From positions 1,790,905 to 1,854,904 of the forward strand of contig NW_004454163.1 of the NCBI RefSeq assembly GCF_000283155.1: DNA of 64,000 bases, written 5' to 3'. Positions 56,151-64,000 of the stretch are shown piece by piece. The translations under genes were made by a program, and so were the position numbers. This stretch comes from Ceratotherium simum simum (taxonomy: Eukaryota; Chordata; Mammalia; Perissodactyla; Rhinocerotidae). The first letter of the stretch is position 1, and every line of letters begins with the position of its first letter. The notes below the pieces were generated by a model. The model saw only the letters and a program-made list of their open reading frames with translations, had not been told where the DNA came from and made no database searches.

Positions 56151-58579
56151 AGGCAAGGTTGAAAACCTCATAAAAATTAAGCAGACAAGACATGTCTGGA
56201 GAAATATTTGGGCATGAATATATGAGTTGGAACTGCTTATAATAAATGAATTATAAAAATGCCAAATCATCTATGGATGGGGAAAATCTTTTGTTTTCAA
56301 TAAGATATTCCTGTTTCTGATGAATATAGTCACCTACCCTACTTATAAGTAAGGCATTTTTAAACTGTTACGACTTAGTTTTGGTCTGTGCAAAGGGAGA
56401 TTTCCGTAAGCAAGACAACCTAAGTCACTTCTTAAAAATACAAATTCTAGACTAGTCCCAAGGCCAAATGTATGAGAATATCTGGATTGGCCACACAGAA
56501 ATCAATATTTGACAAGATTTCTATCTGATTCTGATGGACACTCAGGTTTTAGAGTGAGTCTGTGTTATTTTTGTGGAAGACTAAATTTATTTTCTTCCCT
56601 ATTACATCATTATACTACTTCCAATTTATTTATATAATAGTATGTTCTGGCCCGAATATAGTTATAATTTAATCCAAAGAACTGACAGTGAAGATGTTTT
56701 TCATCTTTCTTTAAATAAGTAGCCATTATGTAAACTCTAAAATGGATTAAAATTATTATATATTGGCCATCGTATAATGCTACTATATTTTTAGGTTTCT
56801 GAACTCTTTAGAGAATATTAAGATTACAATAAAACATCTAGCTGTAGTCATATTATTCTAACTTTTAAAAATTTTATACTGTATTTTGCTGCATATTATT
56901 TACACAGCAGCATTGAAATTGATGATGCACTTGTTTTATTTCAACAAAATCTTCTAAATGAAAATAATGCATAATAAAAATATTATGTAAAGTAATTGCC
57001 TCCAAAATTAGTCATTATTGCCTTTATCACATTACATGCATCAGAAGCCGTGATCATCTCGATTTTCATTACAGAAATATATTCGGTTTATACCTTAACA
57101 TTATTCTGATTACACAAAGTCCCATTAAAATTAGTAATGAGCAAAACTGAAAAGGTACGAATATTCAAGCTGTATGCATGTGGTAGCTTTCTTTAATGGA
57201 AATGTATTCAAAATGTGTAGCTCTTTAGCCTGGGAGGTTTGTAAACATGTTCTGATTTGGGGACTAGTATTTTTCTGTTTCCATTTGGCTTGAGAGACTT
57301 GGCTGATATTTTACGTAAAACTGGATTATTGCTCTATAAGAAATTACAGTAGATGCTAAGGGAAGATAGGAGGGACATATATGTTGATTTCTCTCATTGT
57401 TTCCAAAAATTTTAAGCCACCAGCCATATAGGAACTATAGATGGATAGATTTAAGAATTATGTGTACTGCTCTGCTATTTTCTGAGAACTCTAGAAATTT
57501 CTAAGAAAATGGGTGTCTAATCAGAAATGTGATTAAATGACACTTTGTGTCTCACATAATATATAGTATGTGCTTCTGGCTCTTGAGAGGTAGGGATTTT
57601 CAGAAATGAGAGCCAAATCAGTATTAAGCACCTTTCACATTTAGAGAAATTGGGCTAATGACAGAAAGAAGGCAACAAACAAAACATTATCAAGTGAATA
57701 ATTGATAGACGGATGAATGATTTAATCTAGTTGTTTAAAATTATAACCAAGTGTTATCATGAATCCCTTATCAAATGGCCCAATTCTGGAAAACATTTAT
57801 ATATAATATAAATATAAATATAATAATTATATATAATTTATATATAATATAATATAAATACATATAAATGTTTTCCAGAATTCTATATAAATACATAATA
57901 AATTTATTAATAAATTAATAAAACATTTATAAATGAATATATATAGTTCCAGGTTTTCACTCATATTAATGACATTCCATTACATACCATGTCAAATTTG
58001 AAGAGAAATTAAGATGATTTTAGCTCTTTATATAAATTATGTTTAAAGAAAAACAATGATGATTTTATACCAATATAAAAGAGCAGAACTATATCTTTGA
58101 ATTTAAAAATATCTTGAATATACATATTTGTAGTTTATTATATTTGCATATTTTTTTTAGATAATGAGGTGAATGGCTCAAGCCATAACCTTGGTGTATG
58201 TCTTACTAGAGTGCCACAGTATTGTGCTTGACCTAGCACATTTCCTCTGAAATACAATAGATAGTGAATAATAGTTTGCAAAATGAATAAATAGACAAGC
58301 ACATGCTAAGTACACTGTACCTTTAGAAAATGTTTTAGCCTAATTCTCCAAGATCAATTAGATAGACTGTTTACAAGTTTATCTTCAATCAATTAACTTG
58401 CAAATGGACTAGGGGATTTGTGCCTGTTAAACTGCAGAGATAACTGCTAATTGAATCAGACGTCAAACGTGGTTTAATACGTGAATATTATGATAGATGA
58501 GCTCACCAGTTTGACATACAAACTATCAAACCAACAGCCACATCATAACTGAGTAGTCATCTATGTACATAGCTATATA
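56151..58579. other. Unassigned AT-rich DNA
   Basis: No gene or recognised repeat apart from the palindrome at 57782-57882. Confidence 0.5.
57782..57882. repeat. Palindromic AT-rich repeat, 21-bp perfect arms
   Basis: AATTCTGGAAAACATTTATAT (split for reporting: AATTCTGGAAAACA + TTTATAT, 57782-57802) has an exact reverse complement at 57862-57882. The 59-nt centre is only A/T apart from one C at 57861 and is itself full of TATA repeats, so most of the 101 nt can fold as one hairpin. Confidence 0.95.
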
Positions 58580-58750
58580 TTTATTTACTTTACAAAACGC
58601 TTTCATCTATTATCCCACCTTTTCAAAATAAGGAACCCAAAGTTAAGCAATTATCGCTTGGGCTATATCAAATCCATAAGAATTAGCAGGATCAGAACCA
58701 GGAATTCAGGTTTCTATCTTAACTCCAATGTGCTTTTTACTACATGATAA
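58580..58750 (-). mobile_element. MIR SINE, antisense
   Basis: AACGCTTTCATCTATTATCC, CAAAGTTAAGCAATTATCGC and GCAGGATCAGAACCAGGAAT follow the reversed MIR order. Confidence 0.65.
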
Positions 58751-60179
58751 CTTATTAAATATAGTTTTAGACATAGATAATAAAGCCATACACATACTGA
58801 TATACACACAGATACATATCAATAGAATTACATTTAAATACTATGATACTAAACTTTCCACATTTAAAATCATAATAATAAAAGTTTAAGTAAATCTAAC
58901 ACTACTATTTTCTCCATTTTACTTTTTAACTATAAAGTAATCTTATTACACAGTCCAATATTTGAAGATATTTTAATTGATTGAATTATGGCTTCCAGTA
59001 GAGTATATTTTCTTCCCCAGATCAAATAGAACAATAAAATCATTCTACTCAATATTGATAATGCTGACTTCATTTCTGAGTGGTCTATTCTGATTAATGT
59101 CACAAGTTTTTGGTTTGTCAGAATATAGGGCTAATAGCAAAGAGGAAATGACAAATACAAGGAAAGTTAGCAAAAAATCACAATACTTTGCTTAAAATGA
59201 GGGAAGATATAGGAAACTATGATAGCTGATTTCAAACATTTTAAGAACATTCATGTGAAAGAATAGGAATTTGTTCTGTCTGTCATCAGATTGCAGCATT
59301 GAGATAGGTGGTTAGATTCCATGAAATGCCATCTCTTTTGCCTGAGGAAGGTTCATTTAGAGTTTTGGACATTAAAGTACTCAGGCCATATAAGCAGATC
59401 CTTATGCCCAAGAGGAAGTTGAATCTTCATTTCTGCAGTTACGCTTGATGAACATGCTAGAATGCTGTACTTTGTTCTCTGCAGAGATTTGGACTAAGTG
59501 GGAGGATTTGATTTCTTAGAAAGATTTATAAAACTAATTTCCTAGGACAAGATGTTTCATTAAAACCTGAGAATTCTTGTTGCAGAAACTGAATTCAGAA
59601 TGCAAAATACTTGTCAGGGGTAACACCTTATGAAAGTTAAAGGGAGAAAACATGATTCAGTGGGGGGGAGCTATTAGACCAGGATGCTGACCTGACAGTT
59701 TCTGCCAGCCCAATGAGAAGCTCCAGAGCAAAGACTGGCCTTTTTAGAAGTGTCTCATGTTTTGTGGAAATGGCTAGGTCCCTGAATGACTTTCTCACTT
59801 CTTCTCTGGGAACTACTCTAAGAAAAATGTGTCATTGGCACCATCACCTTCCTTAGCTCTTCTGCTGGAGCCACCCTGAGAAATGCATGACCTTGTCTTG
59901 AGAGCTGAAGCAAACCCTGAAGAACCAGCAGCTGGCAGCCATCAGCTAGCCATATTCCTCAGCGCTGGGCCGGATTCCTTTCTTGAAGGGGTCCTGAGAG
60001 CACATGTCTGTGCCTGCCACACCGTCCCCCAACCTGCTCCTATGACACCTTCCACTTTGCAAAAACGGGCAGTCACACAGGGTAAAAAACTTGAGTGGTT
60101 ACTCACTCCTCTCTTTAACATCCCCTGTGTGATCTCTGAGTTTTTCCTATTGGTTCTTCCTTCAGACTCTGTCTGTGTC
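58751..60179. other. Unassigned DNA, higher GC patch at 59660-60080
   Basis: The GC-richer patch (GTCTGTGCCTGCCACACCGT and neighbours) may be an old LTR or other repeat, but I cannot name it. The 207-codon ORF starting at 59883 begins here and runs into the L2; it has no domain and is considered fortuitous. Confidence 0.45.
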
Positions 60180-60815
60180 TCACCACCTCCATACCTATCA
60201 CCCCTGTTCAAGCCCTCATCATCTTTCTTCCTGGACTATTGTGATAGCCTCCTCACTAGTCTTACTGATTACAAGCTTGTCCCCTACAGTCTAGTCTCTG
60301 CACAGTATGTCATTTCTCCCTCTTGTTCTCAAATCTTGCTGTTTATGTCCCTAAGTCATATCATATCCTTCAGATACTCAGACTATTTAATGATTTCCCC
60401 TCATACTCTAAGTAGAACAGTAGAACATCATCTAGTCCTCTCGTTATTGTTATTATTTACCTTTATTGTGACCTCTAACCCTCCACTTATTCTGTTCCAA
60501 CCTTAGTATTCCTTAAATATGCCAGGCACCCTTCTTCCTCAGGGCCTGAACTTGCTATTCCCTCTTCCTTCCAGATATATTCAAGTCTTTGATAAAGTGC
60601 CACCTTTTCAGAAAGATATTCTCTGACAACTCTATGAAAAGTGCAATCCAAACCATAACTCCAAGTTGAAACATGGCACTACAATTTCTCTGTTTCTGCT
60701 TTATTTTTCTTCATAGCACCTGTCAATAATTGTTAATTACTATATCTCCAGGGCCGGGATAGATCCTGGCATTTTGTATGTTTTCCAATGAGTTTTTGTT
60801 GGATGAATGAACTAC
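60180..60815 (+). mobile_element. L2 LINE 3' part, sense, well preserved
   Basis: Order of L2 3' blocks: GACTATTGTGATAGCCTCCT, CTTGTCCCCTACAGTCTAGT, CAGGGCCTGAACTTGCTATT, CTTCCTTCCAGATATATTC, AAAGTGCCACCTTTTCAG, ATAATTGTTAATTACTATAT, GGATGAATGAA. At about 0.64 kb it is the longest L2 in the window. Confidence 0.88.
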
Positions 60816-60994
60816 CAAAAACTATTCTTTTCCTACTTTCAATCTTTCATGGTAATAAGAATTGAGTGTTTATACATTATTTTATCTATTTAGCAGCGAG
60901 AGACTGGGTCAGGCCTGGATCCAAAAATAGCCAGAAGGTTATTAGGAACAAAAACAACAACATAAAAGAGGTCCATAACATAAGAAATGTAACT

Positions 60995-61160
60995 CAAAGT
61001 AATATTTATTAAATGCCTACTCTGTGACAGGCAATGTCAATTATTTAATTCTGTAACTCTCACTATCCCCTTAAATAGGTATTGATATCATCTGGTTAAC
61101 TGATAGAAATAGGTGTAGAGAAGTAAAGTACCTAACTAGGTTTCAGTTTACATGGAGAAG
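60995..61160 (-). mobile_element. MIR SINE, antisense
   Basis: ATTTATTAAATGCCTACTCTG, TGTGACAGGCAATGTC, AACTCTCACTATCCCCTTAA and AGGTGTAGAGAAGTAAAGTA follow the reversed MIR order. Confidence 0.75.
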
Positions 61161-64000
61161 TAGAGATTATCATTCCCAAACGTTTATTATTCTGACTGCA
61201 TTATGGGAATTAAATACAATAATCAATTGTCAGGAATCATGCAATAACTTCATAAATTTCACCAGAAAATTCTTTATTAATTTCCTGGTCTGTTGTGGAC
61301 CTCCCACAAATCCACATGATTTCTCTCCAAGCCTTGATTTAAAGACACGACTCAGTCTTTAACATTTTATTTAACTCTGTGACCTCAGAATTTTCCACAA
61401 AATAGCAACATTTAATTCATTCATTTACAAATCTATCCATCCATCCATCAATTAATTCATTTACGTATTTATTCATTTATTAGATATTTTCTAATTATTG
61501 GGCAATTCTCTGATGGTTCATTTGCAAGTAACAAAGTTTCTGTCTTCATGGGATTTGAATCAATATAATCATTTTATATAAACTAAGTGACATCAGTATT
61601 AAAAATAAAATTTTAGGATCGATGGGTACAGATAATCGTGAGGATCTAGTCTGATTTAGAGATTAAAATATATACATAAACCCCCACATACACACAAACC
61701 AAGCAACAACAATAACATTTCCTAAGATTGTGGTGTTTAAAACAGAGTCTTGATAGAGCAAATGAAGAGGAATTTAAGAGTATTCCAGTCCAAAGGAATA
61801 ATATGCATGAAGGGCCAGAGTCAAGAAAAAATAGGGCATATTTAAGGGACTGTATTATGCTCAGCCTCGCTTTCTAAGCTAAGTGTATCTTATCCTGAGA
61901 GAAATATAAATCCATTAAAATATTTTAAGTAGAGGACTGAAGTTATCAGAATTGTGTTACTGAGGAATTACTCTTACGGTAATGTGGAAGAAGGATTGGA
62001 GGGGAGCATCTGCTGATATTGTTTCCCATGCCCTGATAGTTGACTGAAACTATTCTCACTAAGGTTACCAATGACCTGCATATTGCTAAATATAGTTTAT
62101 ATTTCTCATTCCTTATCTTGCTTGACTTCCCCTTATCACTCAATACTTATATAGTAATGGAAAGTAACCATCAGGACAGAAAGGTTAAAAATTCATGTGA
62201 GATACAGAATAAAAATAGACAATATTCTAAATGAGGCATACTGGGATGGGTTTGAACCCAGTTAGCAAGACTTATCTTCAATACAAGTAAGAATGCCTGT
62301 ATAATGGGAGAAAAACAGCTTTAAAAAATGTATATTTGATTTGAATCCGTCATTTTGGAGAGTGGCATTGAAAGTTGATTATTGAACCATGTGTAGGTAA
62401 CCCTAATTGGATTACCAGGCAGTACTGGACCATGAATTTATACTGACACAAATCTCGGTTATCATGTCATTTCTTCCCATAGATCTCAGCTAACAGGTGC
62501 AAGAGCCAAGTCCTGGCCGTTGGAGTTCAGACCGCATTCTGTTTTTGACAGGTGCAAAGGAGGGAAGAAAAGGTAAGAGTCTGGTGTTCTGACAGAAGGG
62601 TGTCTGAAGTTTGGGCCATAAGCTTCTAATAAAGTGAAGAAATATTGATTAGAGTTAAATGGATAATTATTAAATGATAACTGTCGTCCTAAGTTACCAC
62701 ATTTACGTACAACAAAGTGAGGTTGATATTTCGTCAAGTATGTAAGTTTCAACTTTTTCTTTGAAAGCAAGGTTATTTAAGTAAATTGCTGGAGTTGTCT
62801 AGATTAAGCATGTGCTTAACCTATGTCATTCTAGAATTTTTCAGGCCTCATGGGCTGCATTCAGCTCACATACCTGTTTTTATTGGGTTAGCAGAATGTT
62901 TAAAAAAAAAGTGTTCCAATGTCTATAGCCCCAATGCCTCACCAGAACTATTTTTTTTACGCCAGCCTCTTTATCTATAAATAAAATTACCTAGACTCTA
63001 ATGGTGTTTGAGTTTATAACTCAAAAGAAAACAAGCATGCATGTAAAACGTGAAATATAAAGGCAAAATATCAAAATAAAGTATTTTCATTAAGTATCAT
63101 TATTCCTATAGCTCATGTTCTCGTGAGACAGATTTTCAGACAAACATAAAGTATCGTTAAACGCAGCATTTTCTTAAATTTTGTTATAAACTAAGAAAAA
63201 TGCAAATGTAACTATTCCTTAGGCAAAAGTAACCAATCACTAGGGCGTGCTCTCAAGGATTTTGAGATCTTTCAATGACAAAGTGAGAAATACAAATATC
63301 ATAGCTGCTTAGTGTAAGTATGCCTCCATGTTATATATTTGTCTTCTGCACCCACTCCAAACCTCACACTTCATTCACACTACCCTATATACTTCGAATA
63401 GCATTCTGATTAATGTTGACTCTTTTCTGTCTATCTCAAGTCATTTTTTTTCTTTTTTCTTTACTCATTCTCAAGCCCATCTGTTTAGTGGCAAACCCAC
63501 CTGCTTCAAGTGCAGCTTTGTCTTTTTTTTTTCCTTAACAATTTCGATAGCTGCCGATAAAAACTCTCTCCATCGGAATTGTGAACTCATTTGAGTGAGA
63601 ATGCTAATGTGCTTGACGTGTTTTCCTTCCTACACATGTCGATATGAAAGCCAGACACTCATAATGTTAGGAGTAATAATATAATTGAGAATATTAAACA
63701 AAAGAATTATCTTCTCAAACCAGGTGACATGCGTAAAACTCTGAGATGTACATTTCTGATTTGCAGCTTCGTGCAGAAAAATATCTGAAGACATAGTACT
63801 GCACATATATTAAATATTGGTTTTACATAGCTCACCTAAAGGCTAAGGATAAAATTTCCACTTTCCTCTAATGATAATAACTTTTAAAATATTTTAGAGG
63901 ATAATTTTAAAAATCAATATTTACAATGTACATTTTTGATTGTGTTATAGATACCAAAGTATTGAATTACAATGTTTCCACTTTCTGTTTGATATATGCT
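61161..64000. other. Unassigned DNA to the window end
   Basis: Contains a TCCA/TTCA-rich stretch at about 61430-61490, possibly the edge of an old repeat. ORFs at 61946-62143, 62040-62234, 62486-62770, 62786-62980 and 63328-63594 have no domain. No exon, RNA gene or regulatory site could be supported. Confidence 0.45.

Noticed and set aside
59883..60506. 207-codon open frame, the longest on the plus strand
   Set aside because: It crosses from unassigned DNA into an L2 3' end, has no domain and is low complexity toward the end. The opposite strand is also open at 59942-60211.

Overview
The window is AT-rich mammalian nuclear DNA with no convincing protein-coding gene, no bacterial or phage architecture and no CRISPR array. 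Nine copies of a tRNA-derived SINE are present. Each has a head close to GGGCCGGCCCCGTGGCTTAG, internal pol III A and B boxes, a repeated 'GATGTTAGCTCAGGGCTGATCTTCCTC' tail module (quoted here in substance) and an A-rich end. This is the equine repetitive element (ERE) type, known from horses and their perissodactyl relatives. The source is therefore most likely an equid or another perissodactyl. The exact species cannot be read from the window.

Layout. 1-3.4 kb holds unassigned DNA, a 486-bp Tigger-type MITE with TA target duplications and a possible processed-pseudogene trace. 3.4-10.8 kb is a stack of nested repeats: an old antisense L1M 3' end is interrupted by antisense MLT1 LTR sequence, which is itself split by a 2.6-kb antisense L1. 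More antisense L1M follows. 11.4-17.8 kb has L2, an ERE SINE, a nearly full-length Tigger1 DNA transposon with a dead transposase, L1 debris and MIRs. 17.9-25 kb has two related solo ERV LTRs in opposite orientation, two other LTR remnants, L1 fragments and a hAT MITE. 27-34.9 kb is again repeat-dense: EREs, antisense L1M, a young 5'-truncated L1 with a perfect 15-bp target duplication, and a class I-like LTR. 34.9-40.2 kb is the quietest stretch. 40.2-45 kb has a long CT tract, a solo LTR with 4-bp target duplications, an MLT1 and two EREs. About 50-56 kb is one decayed sense L1, hit by two EREs and containing a 93%-identical inverted repeat. 56-64 kb is mostly unassigned, with an AT-rich palindrome, MIRs and a good L2.

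Function. The only coding-like signals are decayed or truncated parts of transposable elements and chance ORFs. Active-looking sequence signals are limited to SINE pol III boxes and TATA/polyadenylation signals inside solo LTRs. The region reads as intergenic or deep-intronic DNA. A 100-N assembly gap (54966-55065) lies inside one ERE and makes several ORFs there artefacts. I found no new biological system. The most unusual structures are the 50.0-50.6 kb inverted repeat, the 57.8 kb AT palindrome, the inverted LTR pair and the nested insertions.
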